64,000 bases of DNA from Paraburkholderia tagetis (GCF_022213065.1 NZ_JAKLJA010000001.1:248001-312000), one strand, 5' to 3'; shown: positions 24,517 through 32,868, numbered from the stretch's first letter. The notes: a model not told the origin generated them from the sequence alone. Program-made: numbers and translations.

Positions 24517-25848
24517 TTATTGCTTGACCTGATAGTCCGTTGCGAGCGCGGACGGCTGGTCGGCTGGCTCCGGGTTCTTCTTGCTGACGTAACGCGCGGC
24601 ATAGGTGCGCCAGTCGATTTCCTTCGGCACGACAGCCTGGTACGAGCACACGTCCTGGGGAATGGCCTTCGCACCGGTGCCAATGGCTTCGCCGTCGTTC
24701 TGGAATTCGGCGAGCGCGTCGATCATGCGGCGGCGGAATTCGACGATCGCGAGATCGCTTGCGCCGAGTCGCTCGTCAGAGCGGTTCGCAATCGGGCCCA
24801 TCGTGACCCACATCGCAATGTCCTGGTTCGGGAAACCCGAAATACCCGTGAAATTGCCGGCCTTCATTGCCTCGCGGTCCTGCCAGAAGCGATTGTCGTG
24901 ATTGCGAAGCGGGCGATAGTAAGCGTCGAGATCGACACCGACCTGCTGACGCAGGAACTTGCGCCACGTTTCGTTTTCCGGCGTCGTCTCCGGATCGCCC
25001 CAGGCGATGAAATAGAACGCCGTGTTCGTGTCGTCCATCGGCACGTTGATGTTCGCGACGTTGTAGAGATTGTTCGGTGGAATCAGCACCGTTCCCGGCG
25101 CCACGAACACCGTGGAGCGCACGTAGTCGTGCGAGTTGGCGTTGAAGATCGGGCGGCGCAACGCGGCGTAACGGAAGCCGTAGTCGGTGCGCTCGACCTG
25201 CAGGCGCGGCGCCTTGTCGGTGGAGGGGCGCAGCCAGTTCTTTCCGGTCGCTTCGGCGCCGCCCACGCGCGCGGGCACGAAATCCGACGAATGCAGGCTG
25301 GAGCTGTGCGCGGAGTCGATCGCGCCTTCGAGGATTTGCGCCCAGTTGCATGGCAGCAGCGCCTTCGCGATGCTCACGCGGGTGTCGGCGCTCGGCGCCC
25401 AGGCCGGCGGCACGAACGCGGGGATGGCGTCCTGCGGGCCCATGTACGCCCACACCATGCCGCCCCATTCCTGCACCGGATAGGCCTTGTGTTTGACTTT
25501 GTCGGTCATGCAGCTCGCTGCCGGCTCGGAAACCATTTCGAGCACGTTGCCTGCGACGTCGAACTTCCAGCCGTGATACAGGCAGCGCAGGCCGGCGTCT
25601 TCATTGCGACCGTAGACGAGCGACGCGCGACGGTGCGGGCAGTACTCGTCCAGCACACCAACGCGGCCTTCCGAGTCGCGGAATACGACGAGGTCCTCGC
25701 CCAATACGCGTGCTTTCACCGGCGCGCCATCGGGCTCGCTGACTTCTTCGATCAGGCAAACCGGCATCCAGTGCCGGCGCATCAGTTGGCCCATCGGGGC
25801 ATCGCCCTCGACGCGGCACAGCAATTCGTTTTCTTGGTGGGTCAGCAT
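24517..25848 (-). CDS. ophA2: Phthalate 4,5-dioxygenase oxygenase component
   Basis: Rieske oxygenase that adds O2 across C4 and C5 of phthalate. 443 residues with Rieske ligands Cys70, His72, Cys89 and His92 ([14 protein letters not shown]) and the mononuclear iron residues Asp178, His181 and His186 in [12 protein letters not shown]. This matches the alpha-only phthalate dioxygenase class that needs no beta subunit. Electrons come from the reductase at 17912. It heads the leftward ophA2-ophB operon and has an operator 54 bases before its start. Compared with the oxygenase at 11876, the C-terminal substrate domain is strongly diverged. Confidence 0.93.
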   Translation of the reverse strand: MLTHQENELLCRVEGDAPMGQLMRRHWMPVCLIEEVSEPDGAPVKARVLGEDLVVFRDSEGRVGVLDEYCPHRRASLVYGRNEDAGLRCLYHGWKFDVAGNVLEMVSEPAASCMTDKVKHKAYPVQEWGGMVWAYMGPQDAIPAFVPPAWAPSADTRVSIAKALLPCNWAQILEGAIDSAHSSSLHSSDFVPARVGGAEATGKNWLRPSTDKAPRLQVERTDYGFRYAALRRPIFNANSHDYVRSTVFVAPGTVLIPPNNLYNVANINVPMDDTNTAFYFIAWGDPETTPENETWRKFLRQQVGVDLDAYYRPLRNHDNRFWQDREAMKAGNFTGISGFPNQDIAMWVTMGPIANRSDERLGASDLAIVEFRRRMIDALAEFQNDGEAIGTGAKAIPQDVCSYQAVVPKEIDWRTYAARYVSKKNPEPADQPSALATDYQVKQ

Positions 25849-26330
25849 GTCATGTCTCCCGGCGACGGCGCGCCTTCATCAACAGGTGGTGCCTCCACTA
25901 TATTAGATATCTAGTAAAATTGGCAATGGCCTTTCCAGGGGTACCCGGGAAAGTACCCACGCCGAGCGTGCCGCTGATCCGGAAATATTCGATCCCTAAT
26001 ATAAAGAGACCGGATTCTGCCGATAAATGAGCGCACGTTAATCGTCAAATGACCGCCGTCGTGAACGACAGTGGCGGGGCGGGCGGCGCGTGACGGAGGT
26101 GGATTGGTGGCGGCTGAGGCTGTCCGCGGGCGGCGGCGCGGCGGTGATCGACATCGTCTCCGCACGGTGGAAGGCATGACAAGCACCGGTCAGCAGATGT
26201 TTCGGTATCCTATCTTCCGTTTAGGCGCCAAGGCCAAACTGAATACTCATCTACCCAATGAAGCCTGTCACGCGGCGGCGACAGGCTGTGCAGCAGTCGA
26301 AAGCGGGCACGACCCCCGCGTGTATCTCGT
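25849..26330. other. Intergenic region between ophA2 and the LysE gene
   Basis: A 482-base gap containing the ophA2 promoter and the operator at 25902. No convincing coding frame, RNA or repeat was seen in the remainder. It marks the right edge of the phthalate region. Confidence 0.6.
25902..25915. promoter_or_regulatory. Cluster 2 operator before ophA2
   Basis: ATTAGA-TA-TCTAGT, one base off a perfect inverted repeat. It is the reverse complement form of the site at 18940. Confidence 0.72.
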
Positions 26331-26978
26331 TTACTGCCGCATGAGCGCCATCATCGCGCCGAAGCCAACGAATACGCCCCCCGTCACGCGGTTGAACGCC
26401 TTCGCCACGCGGCGGCTCTTGAGCGTCGCGCCGATGCGCGTGCCAAAGCCCGCGTAGACCAGATACCAACTCACTTCGCACACGGCGAAGGTCGCCACCA
26501 GCACGCCGAACTGCGGCAGCGTGGGGCGGCTCGCGTCGATGAACTGCGGCAGCAGCGCTGCCGCGAACAGGATCGCCTTGGGGTTGCTGCTCGCCACCAG
26601 AAAGCCGTTGCGGAACAGCGCGCCCGGCGAACGCCCGGCACGAACCGCGAGCGCCCCGGTCATGGCATTACCGGCATCGGCGCCGCTTTCGCGCACGGGC
26701 GAGCGCCACGCCTTCACACCCAGATAGACCAGATACGCCGCGCCCACGAAGCGCAGCACGTTGAACATGGTCGGCCACGCCTGGAGGAACACGCCAAGGC
26801 CGGCGGCCGAGACGGCCAGCATCAGCACGAGCGCGGAGAGGCAGCCGCCCATGGTCGCGCTGGTGCGGCGCATGCCGTATTGCGCGCCGTGCGACATGAT
26901 GAGCAGCATATTGGGGCCAGGAATGGCGCAAACGACGAAGACCGTGGCAAGGAACAGCCACCAGGTATGGAGATTCAT
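26331..26978 (-). CDS. LysE/RhtB-family amino acid exporter
   Basis: A small inner-membrane exporter of 215 residues with about six membrane segments. It starts MNLHTWWLFLATVFVVCAIP and has the family hallmark IPGPNMLLIMSHGAQYGMRR, then FVGAAYLVYLGVKAW and GFLVASSNPKAILFAAALLPQF. Members export homoserine, threonine, leucine or lysine; the substrate cannot be told from sequence. Long in-frame upstream codons are low-quality and overlap the sRNA-proximal region, so the MNLH start is used. It stands alone. Confidence 0.88.
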   Translation of the reverse strand: MNLHTWWLFLATVFVVCAIPGPNMLLIMSHGAQYGMRRTSATMGGCLSALVLMLAVSAAGLGVFLQAWPTMFNVLRFVGAAYLVYLGVKAWRSPVRESGADAGNAMTGALAVRAGRSPGALFRNGFLVASSNPKAILFAAALLPQFIDASRPTLPQFGVLVATFAVCEVSWYLVYAGFGTRIGATLKSRRVAKAFNRVTGGVFVGFGAMMALMRQ

Positions 26979-27145
26979 TGCGGCAGCGCGTTGAAAGATA
27001 AAACGTGAATTATGCCAGCCCGCGCGGGACGTGGAGTGGGCGAGAGCGCAGAGCGGAGTTGCGGTGCGGGGCGGCGGAGTCGCTGCACGTTTGACGTGCG
27101 TTTGCCGAGGTTTTGCCGGGAGGGGTGCCGAATGGCGCGCGGAGG

Positions 27146-27229
27146 AAAAGAAAAAGCCCGCCAAAAAAATTCGCTGATATGACCAGCGGAGGCGGGCTTA
27201 AACCATGTCGATGGAGACATGGAGGAGAC
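27146..27229 (-). ncRNA. Candidate small RNA, about 80 nt, with CU-rich 5' end
   Basis: Read leftward from the promoter at 27236-27264, the predicted transcript opens with a single-stranded TCTCCTCC stretch that can pair with ribosome sites. It then forms a 7-base hairpin CCATGTC/GACATGG (27203-27222) and ends with a long terminator stem AAGCCCGCC/GGCGGGCTT that encloses a smaller CGCTG/CAGCG stem, followed by TTTTTCTTTT. Promoter, body and terminator are in register, and no protein frame fits. It is not recognised as a named family. Confidence 0.5.
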
Positions 27230-27235
27230 AAGTTC

Positions 27236-27264
27236 AGTATAAGCACGCCAATGAGGTATCGCAA
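27236..27264 (-). promoter_or_regulatory. Sigma70-like promoter of the candidate sRNA
   Basis: On the minus strand TTGCGA (27264-27259) and TATACT (27241-27236) are 17 bases apart, close to consensus. The transcript should start near 27229. Confidence 0.55.
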
Positions 27265-27463
27265 GAATCGTAAGCCTTTTGAACCGTTAACCATTGTCAA
27301 TTTTTGAGAGATATGATTGCCGTGCGTACCGCGTACGCCCAGAATGCATCAACGCTCACCGCTCTGGGCGAGCAGTATGGGTGGTGAGGCCAGAGCGCGG
27401 CAGCAGCGGCCTATATTCAGGCAAGTTTCAGGCAAACGATCTGCAATCAACCGGAGGGATCAA

Positions 27464-27694
27464 ATGGGTATTCTGGACGAAGTGGGCAAGGTCGCAGGCG
27501 CGATTGCCGCAGTGGAAGCGACGGAAAAGGTCGACGCGGACGCCGGCTTCCTGACGAAAGCGGCCGCAGCGGTCGCGGGCTTCGAGGGCGCCGGGGCGCT
27601 CGAGAAGCTGGTCGAAAAGAAAGAGGACGAGAAGCAGGCCGACGACGGCACCCAGCAAGCCGACGATGGAACGGCGCAGGATTCGCAGACCTGA
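27464..27694 (+). CDS. Small acidic protein of unknown function
   Basis: A 76-residue protein starting MGILDEVGKVAGAIAAVEAT after a clear CCGGAGGG ribosome site. The first two thirds are Ala/Gly-rich and likely helical (AAAAVAGFEGAGALEKLVEKKE), and the tail is Asp/Gln-rich with a repeated QADDGT. No signal peptide or known domain is seen. A Rho-independent terminator follows at 27785, so the gene is a complete single unit. The strong ribosome site and own terminator argue it is real; the function is unknown. Confidence 0.7.
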   Translation: MGILDEVGKVAGAIAAVEATEKVDADAGFLTKAAAAVAGFEGAGALEKLVEKKEDEKQADDGTQQADDGTAQDSQT

Positions 27695-27784
27695 TCTGCG
27701 AGATCCGCAACGCTTGATGTGATTCCCGCCCGTGCCGCTTGAGGGAGCGGCGCAGGCGGTCGATAAGCGTGGTAGAACCCTGTC

Positions 27785-27811
27785 AACGCGGTCTTCGGGC
27801 CGCGTTTTTTT
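27785..27811 (+). terminator. Rho-independent terminator
   Basis: AACGCGG, a 7-base loop TCTTCGG with a following G, then CCGCGTT and a run of T residues. Classic intrinsic terminator 90 bases after the small acidic protein gene. Confidence 0.85.
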
Positions 27812-27949
27812 ACGTCCGCGCCCCGATTATTCACAGTTCGTGTTCAATGTCTCCACGCCACGGGGGCTTATTTCCGGCGTCCTTTGAGGCATCCTTGCAG
27901 TCATCGAGCGCACGCCAATCCAGGCGTGCGAGGCAACGGAGAACAGGAC

Positions 27950-29029
27950 ATGAGCAAGACCTTCAAGATCGCGGCGATTCCGGGCGACGGCATTGGCGTG
28001 GAAGTGATGCCCGAGGGCGTGCGCGTGGTGGAGGCAGCGGCCGCGAAGTTCGGCCTGAAGATCGAATTCACGCACTTCGAGTGGGCGAGCTGCGACTACT
28101 ACCTCGAACACGGCAAGATGATGCCGGACGACTGGTTCGCCACGCTCAAGGGCTTCGACGCCATTTACTTCGGCGCGGTGGGCTGGCCCGACAAGGTGCC
28201 CGACCACATCTCGCTGTGGGGGTCGCTGCTCAAGTTCCGCCGCGAATTCGACCAGTACGTGAACCTGCGCCCGGTGCGCCTGTTGCCCGGCGTGCCGTGC
28301 CCGCTCGCCAACCGCAAGCCCGGCGACATCGACTTCTTCGTGGTGCGCGAGAACACCGAAGGCGAATACAGTTCGGTGGGCGGCAAGATGTTCGAGGGCA
28401 CCGAGCGCGAGTTCGTGCTGCAGGAGTCGGTGTTCACGCGTCACGGCGTGGACCGCATTCTCAAATACGCATTCGAACTCGCGAACCAGCGCGGCCGCAA
28501 GAAGCTCACGGCGGCCACGAAGTCCAACGGCATCTCGATCAGCATGCCGTACTGGGACGAGCGCGTGGCCGCGATGGCCGAAGCGTACCCGGACGTGAAG
28601 TGGGACAAGCAGCACATCGACATCCTGAGCGCACGCTTCGTGCTGCAACCGGACCGCTTCGACGTGGTGGTGGCGTCGAACCTTTTCGGCGACATTCTTT
28701 CCGACCTCGGCCCCGCGTGCACGGGCACGATCGGCCTTGCGGCATCGGCGAACCTGAACCCGGAGCGCAAGTTTCCGTCGCTGTTCGAGCCGGTGCACGG
28801 CTCGGCGCCGGACATCTTCGGCAAAGAAATCGCCAATCCGATCGCGATGATCTGGTCGGGTGCGATGATGCTCGAATTCCTCGGCAACGGCGACGCGCAG
28901 TTCAAGGCCGCTCACGATGCGATCATGCAGGCGATCGAGAAGGTGCTCGTGGACGGCCCGCGCACGCCGGACATGGGCGGCGCGGCGAAGACCGCAGAGG
29001 TGGGCAAGGCAGTGGCCGCCGCACTGTGA
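27950..29029 (+). CDS. Tartrate / D-malate dehydrogenase (TtuC/DmlA family)
   Basis: NAD-dependent beta-decarboxylating dehydrogenase of the isocitrate/isopropylmalate family, 359 residues. It starts MSKTFKIAAIPGDGIGVEV (the family GDGIG loop). The substrate-binding stretches YVNLRPVRLLPGVPCPL and VVRENTEGEYSSVGG and the cofactor region NLFGDILSDLGP and FEPVHGSAPDIFG are intact. Such enzymes oxidise D-malate, meso-tartrate or L-tartrate to pyruvate, glycerate or oxaloglycolate. It has an ACGGAGAAC ribosome site and stands alone. The LysR gene at 39782 resembles regulators of this pathway but is 10 kb away. Confidence 0.92.
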   Translation: MSKTFKIAAIPGDGIGVEVMPEGVRVVEAAAAKFGLKIEFTHFEWASCDYYLEHGKMMPDDWFATLKGFDAIYFGAVGWPDKVPDHISLWGSLLKFRREFDQYVNLRPVRLLPGVPCPLANRKPGDIDFFVVRENTEGEYSSVGGKMFEGTEREFVLQESVFTRHGVDRILKYAFELANQRGRKKLTAATKSNGISISMPYWDERVAAMAEAYPDVKWDKQHIDILSARFVLQPDRFDVVVASNLFGDILSDLGPACTGTIGLAASANLNPERKFPSLFEPVHGSAPDIFGKEIANPIAMIWSGAMMLEFLGNGDAQFKAAHDAIMQAIEKVLVDGPRTPDMGGAAKTAEVGKAVAAAL

Positions 29030-29490
29030 GATTGAATCGAGCCCGCGATGGGCTCGGATCGGGCTTGATTCGGGCTTGATTCGACCAGGCTTTACATCCG
29101 GCCTCGTGTGTTTTCTGAAATCATCCTGTTTAGCCCGCAGGCACAATCGCCGCGAATTTCAAACAGATTTGTTCGATACTGAAACCCGCCCCGTGCGGGT
29201 TTTTTGTTACCTGTTGTTCAGGGTACCCTCGCGCAGACAGGGACTCGGCATTAGCGCAATAGTGCCTAAAACGAACAAAACCCTCGCTTCCTGTTTTCGG
29301 ACAAATCCTATATTGCGCTTCACGGCATCGCGTGAATATCGCCCGAATGACAAACCATAAGCCCATTTAGCTCACCGGCCGCAGCGCCGTGTCGGTCGTG
29401 ATGCCCGATATTCGATCGGAAACGGGTGAGTAGCATTTTGTCGATTTGAATGAACGAGCATGAGTCTATTCGGGTTCAAGGGAGGTCGGT
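29030..29490. other. Intergenic region before the PAAR locus
   Basis: A 461-base gap. It begins with a GAGCCC/GGGCTC hairpin and imperfect direct repeats of CGGGCTTGATTC just after the dehydrogenase gene, then the terminator at 29182. From about 29240 the base composition drops toward AT, which continues through the PAAR island. Confidence 0.55.
29182..29206 (+). terminator. Rho-independent terminator
   Basis: AAACCCGC-CCCGT-GCGGGTTT followed by TTTTG. Good stem plus T run; closes transcription from the dehydrogenase gene side. Confidence 0.75.
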
Positions 29491-30063
29491 ATGGTTGGCA
29501 TCTATTACGCCGCAGTCGAAGATGATCCATTGACAAGTGGCCCAGGAAGTCACGTGTATGCAAGCAAGCGATGCGCAACGATCCAGGGCGAAGACGGCAA
29601 GCGCCGGCGCCTGGCTTTTATCGGAGACAAGGCATATTGCTCCAGATGCGATAGCGTTGGCCTTATTACTTACGGTGCGGGGTTAAACGAACGCAGACGC
29701 CTGAATGATCTTGCCAACGGCGGGCGGCGTCAGGCAGTGGGCGACGATATTGTTCTATGCAAGTGCGCCGAGCCACCACGAATCATCGCGGTGTACGGGC
29801 GCGATTGGAAGATTCACGACCGGGGCGAAGAAAATACCGCATCGTTCACCAAAACGCCCGCGCAAAGTGCTGTGTATAACGAAAAATTTGTGGTCAAGGA
29901 CTCGGGCGGTTCACCGCTCGCGAATGTGCGCTATCGCGTGCGTATCGGGGAAAGTGTCGTGGCAGAAGGCACCACGAACGCATATGGCCACGTATCGAGA
30001 ATCACAACGGACGCGGCACAGCGTCTCATTTTCGAGGTTGCCCAGCATCATGAGGGCACGTAA
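29491..30063 (+). CDS. PAAR-domain protein with C-terminal beta-domain (type VI secretion tip)
   Basis: PAAR proteins cap the VgrG spike of the type VI secretion system and carry effectors. This 190-residue protein has the Cys-bearing PAAR variant common in Burkholderia: LAFIGDKAYCSRCDSVGLI, then AVGDDIVLCKCAEPPRIIAVY. From about residue 130 an extra beta-rich module follows, FVVKDSGGSPLANVRYRVRI and AYGHVSRITTDA, like the small Ig- or transthyretin-like domain that links to effectors. GGGAGGTCGGT precedes the ATG. It heads a cassette with a metallopeptidase and a secreted small protein. No other secretion genes are in the window. Confidence 0.75.
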   Translation: MVGIYYAAVEDDPLTSGPGSHVYASKRCATIQGEDGKRRRLAFIGDKAYCSRCDSVGLITYGAGLNERRRLNDLANGGRRQAVGDDIVLCKCAEPPRIIAVYGRDWKIHDRGEENTASFTKTPAQSAVYNEKFVVKDSGGSPLANVRYRVRIGESVVAEGTTNAYGHVSRITTDAAQRLIFEVAQHHEGT

Positions 30064-30067
30064 ATGA

Positions 30068-30268
30068 GCGGAAGATCGGTTGAAAGCGTTCGAAGCCGTA
30101 AGCGGCGATATTGTGCTCTGCAAATGCGAGCGATACCCGCGCGTTGTTGCGGTGTACGCGCGTAGCTGCACTTATGAAGATTACAGGGGCGATGTGTCAG
30201 CAGTCCCAGCGCCAATCAGTCCGGCATCTGGGTCGCACGCTATCTATGACTTCAACTGGAGAAATGAG
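30068..30268 (+). pseudogene. Duplicated PAAR fragment lacking its N-terminus
   Basis: Immediately after the PAAR stop codon, a frame without a usable start reads FEAVSGDIVLCKCERYPRVV and on through VYARSCTYEDYRGDV to GSHAIYDFNW. This mirrors residues about 80-130 of the intact PAAR protein (AVGDDIVLCKCAEPPRIIAV and SAVYNEKF). It then runs out of frame into the metallopeptidase gene. It looks like the scar of recombination within PAAR genes that exchanged the downstream effector cassette. Confidence 0.65.
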
Positions 30269-30269
30269 A

Positions 30270-30926
30270 ATGACAGACAAGACGGAATGGGTAATTGCTC
30301 ACGATACCGCATGCACAAACACAAACCCAGATTCGTGCGTCGAAGTTATTCTTGACCCAACGCCGATTTGCTCGAACATGAGCAACAAGGAGTTCCGGAA
30401 TTCAATTATAAAATCTCGGGACGAGGCTGTAATATTGATTCAATCGCGTATCGCTGCGTTGGCAAGATGGGACGCAAGCGAGCAAGCACGGGCGAAGAAG
30501 TGGCTGGGTCGTTCCGATAGCACTACGCGCAGCATCTTGACGGCTGGATTGCCGAAGCTTCTGGACGTCATGCGGAACTTGAAGCCGGAAAACATCATTC
30601 GTTGGGACCAACAGAAGCAACGAAACATTACTTGCACCATTTTTCCTGACAACGGTGCAACCGACGCAGCGGTCTGCAAACCGGATACCGAAAAGCGTAT
30701 CATTGCGATCTACCCGCACTTTTGCACTTCTCCGAGGTCGCAATTGTGGCATGGTTGCCAGGTATTAACGCTGATTCACGAATGCACACACTTTACAGAC
30801 GTGTTCAACTCAACCGACGATATGTACGGCGTTACGGTCGGGTTGTCTTTCTGGGCGCAAGACAACCCAGATAAGGCAATTCGGAACGCGGATAGTTTGG
30901 CGTGTTACGTGGGATTCAAGGATTGA
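30270..30926 (+). CDS. M35-like (aspzincin) metallopeptidase, probable type VI effector
   Basis: A 218-residue protein with the zinc motif His170-Glu171-x-x-His174 in LIHECTHFTD, followed by TDDMYG (third ligand Asp183 or Asp184) and then RNADSLACYV. This order, HExxH, DxxYG and N-x-D-S-x-A-x-Y, is that of aspzincin Lys-specific metalloendopeptidases. There is no signal peptide, fitting delivery by a PAAR tip. The start MTDKTEWVIAHD has GGAG 8 bases upstream; longer upstream codons overlap the PAAR scrap. It is rich in Cys and AT-richer than the flanking genes. The toxin role is inferred from the PAAR gene before it and the secreted protein after it. Confidence 0.75.
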   Translation: MTDKTEWVIAHDTACTNTNPDSCVEVILDPTPICSNMSNKEFRNSIIKSRDEAVILIQSRIAALARWDASEQARAKKWLGRSDSTTRSILTAGLPKLLDVMRNLKPENIIRWDQQKQRNITCTIFPDNGATDAAVCKPDTEKRIIAIYPHFCTSPRSQLWHGCQVLTLIHECTHFTDVFNSTDDMYGVTVGLSFWAQDNPDKAIRNADSLACYVGFKD

Positions 30927-30935
30927 GGAAAAATC

Positions 30936-31421
30936 ATGCTCAAGAAGTGCATTCTATCCCGGGTGGTTCGCGCATTCATTGCGTTATTCTTCGTTGCACG
31001 CGCGGCTAGCGCGAACGCCTGCACTATCTCGGAGGATATGACAAGCAGCCTGCCGCTTAACTCGGTGAATATTCAGAATTCCGACCGCCTCAAGATCGCA
31101 AATATGATGCTTGCGGCGAAGCAATGGCCGAATGTCGAGATTCGCGGAATTGTCTATTCGGGCGGCTATATCAAAGAAAAAAACCCGGTACATCTAGCGG
31201 ATCAGCGCGCATCAATTCTTAAATACTATCTAGTCCAGCTTGGCGTCAAGGAAGAAAATATCTGGGTGGACAAGCGCATCATTAAAGAGCCTGATGTTGA
31301 TGACAGGGGTAACGCGACGCTCAATCAGATATCAGTAACGCTCGTCCCAATCTGCAAAGACGGGTGCGAACGCCTCTGCAACGATCCAGGCATGACGCCC
31401 AACAGTAAAGCTATCAAGTAA
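30936..31421 (+). CDS. Secreted small protein, probable immunity protein to the M35 effector
   Basis: A 161-residue protein with a signal peptide (residues 1 to about 27, ending ASANA). The mature part contains VEIRGIVYSGGYIKEKN and a helix with ADQRASILKYYLVQLGVKEE then NIWVDKR, resembling the OmpA-like peptidoglycan-binding fold without its full motif. It starts 9 bases after the peptidase stop with a GAGGAAAA ribosome site, so the two are cotranslated. A periplasmic product next to a secreted peptidase is the usual form of an immunity protein. No family was recognised, so this is inference. Confidence 0.6.
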   Translation: MLKKCILSRVVRAFIALFFVARAASANACTISEDMTSSLPLNSVNIQNSDRLKIANMMLAAKQWPNVEIRGIVYSGGYIKEKNPVHLADQRASILKYYLVQLGVKEENIWVDKRIIKEPDVDDRGNATLNQISVTLVPICKDGCERLCNDPGMTPNSKAIK

Positions 31422-31428
31422 CGACACG

Positions 31429-31449
31429 GCCCCGCTTTGGCGGGGCTTT
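31429..31449 (+). terminator. Terminator after the effector-immunity cassette
   Basis: GCCCCGC-TTTG-GCGGGGC followed by TTT, 8 bases past the stop codon. It also marks the end of the AT-richer island. Confidence 0.7.
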
Positions 31450-31512
31450 GCCAAGAGAAACCCACGAGGCCCACCGAGCCCGCACTAAAGACAATCGGCC
31501 CGACCTGAACCC

Positions 31513-32583
31513 TCAATCCCCCGCAGCCGGCTGCACTGCCGCCGTGCCATTGGGCACCATATCGGCGGGTTGTGCCGCGCGGCACAGCGCCGTGAGCCAC
31601 ACGTCTTCGCCATGCGGCGCCACGCGCGCGTGGCCTTGCTCCACCACGAGCCGCCACGTATCGTCGGGAAGAGAAGCGCGATACAGCACGCGATAATCCG
31701 TACGGTGTGCGAGCGCGTCGTTGACCGCCGCCTCGCGCGCCGCGCGGTCGTCGGGATGAATGTGCCGCGAAAGTTCGACGTAATGGCGCGGCGCCTCGGC
31801 GGGATCGACACCGAAGAGACGGCACCATTCGTCCGAGACGATCAGCTCGTCCTGCGCGCGCAGCCAGCGCCATGCACCGAAGCCCGCAATGCGCGCGGCG
31901 TCGTTGAGCAATTGCAGATTCCGCTGTAGCACAAAGTCTGCTTGCTTGCGCGCGCTGATGTCGATGGTGGTGCCCACCACGCGCACGGGACGCCCCGCAT
32001 CGTCGAGCAGCGTGGCGAGGCGCGATTCGATCCAGCGGATCTGCCCGTCCGGCAAAATGATGCGAAAGTCCCACACGCGCGGCGCCTTGCTGGCGACCAC
32101 TTCTTTCAGCGCTTCGTCGTTCAGCCACGCCGAGTCTTCGGGATGCAGGATTTCCCAGAACTCTTCGTTGCTGTGGATCTCGCGGCCGTAGACCTGTGCG
32201 CAGTTGCTCGAATAGATGAGCTCATCGGTAACGAGATTCCATTCCCACGTGACGATGCCGGTCGACTCCTGGGCTTGCTTCATGCGCGCTTCGTTCGACA
32301 TGATCTCGGCCGTGTAGCGGCGGCGCAGGTCGGTCATGGGCAGCTCGGTCGTGCCCGCGAGGCCGAGATCTTTCACGGCATCGTCGCCGTAGCGCAGCCA
32401 GACCCAGTTCACGTCGAGGAACGCCGCGAGGCGGCGCAGGTTCGAGTAGTCGATCTCGCCGCCGCGCGTCCATTTGTGCACGGCAGGGCGCGAAATGCCG
32501 ACGGCGTCGGCCACTTGCTGCAAACTCAGCTTCTTGTGCTCGAGCAGCACTTTCAGGCGAAACGCGAACGTATCCTCGGACAT
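31513..32583 (-). CDS. XRE-type regulator with two PAS domains
   Basis: A one-component regulator of 356 residues. Residues about 5-62 are a Cro/C1 helix-turn-helix (LSLQQVADAVGISRPAVHKW). Residues about 105-215 form a PAS domain of the PAS_3 type ending RVVGTTIDISARKQAD, and about 225-335 a second PAS domain (GFGAWRWLRAQDELIVSDEW). There is no kinase or output enzyme. It lies downstream of and on the same strand as the Rieske operon, separated by 285 bases and a terminator, so it probably has its own promoter. The PAS domains could sense an aromatic or amine ligand, redox or oxygen. Control of the neighbouring oxygenase genes is plausible but unproven. Confidence 0.85.
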   Translation of the reverse strand: MSEDTFAFRLKVLLEHKKLSLQQVADAVGISRPAVHKWTRGGEIDYSNLRRLAAFLDVNWVWLRYGDDAVKDLGLAGTTELPMTDLRRRYTAEIMSNEARMKQAQESTGIVTWEWNLVTDELIYSSNCAQVYGREIHSNEEFWEILHPEDSAWLNDEALKEVVASKAPRVWDFRIILPDGQIRWIESRLATLLDDAGRPVRVVGTTIDISARKQADFVLQRNLQLLNDAARIAGFGAWRWLRAQDELIVSDEWCRLFGVDPAEAPRHYVELSRHIHPDDRAAREAAVNDALAHRTDYRVLYRASLPDDTWRLVVEQGHARVAPHGEDVWLTALCRAAQPADMVPNGTAAVQPAAGD

Positions 32584-32690
32584 CCATTCCCCTCTATGAC
32601 GAATCGCGCGGTCAAACGGATCAAGCGAAAATCAGGCGACAAGTAAACAACGCACGGCAAACGAAAACGAAACGAAACGAAAACGAAAAG

Positions 32691-32736
32691 GGCGGCATAC
32701 GCCGCGGGCCGCCGATCGGGCCGCGACGTATGCCGC
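32691..32736 (-). terminator. Long hairpin terminator of the Rieske operon
   Basis: GGCGGCATACG and CGTATGCCGCC form an 11-base perfect stem with a GC-rich structured loop. Read leftward it is followed by CCCTTTTCGTTTTCG, giving a terminator shape for transcripts coming from the reductase gene. The T-rich side is itself an array of short ACGAAA-type repeats (32660-32689 on the plus strand). Confidence 0.65.
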
Positions 32737-32868
32737 CGGTGATGCGCGTATTCCTGCCTATCCTGCGTATTGGCTGCTAGTTTAACGGATCGGCGCTGTA
32801 GCCGTTTCATGGGGCGCCATCACGGCCTCGCTGGAGGCCTTCCTGCCGGTCCCGATTTTCAGTTCGAT

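Larger units (their letters stand above)
26979..27463. other. Intergenic region with a candidate sRNA
   Basis: A 485-base gap. Its centre (27146-27264) holds the candidate sRNA, promoter and terminator listed separately; the right part (27300-27460) leads into the small acidic protein gene and shows nothing else. Confidence 0.5.
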
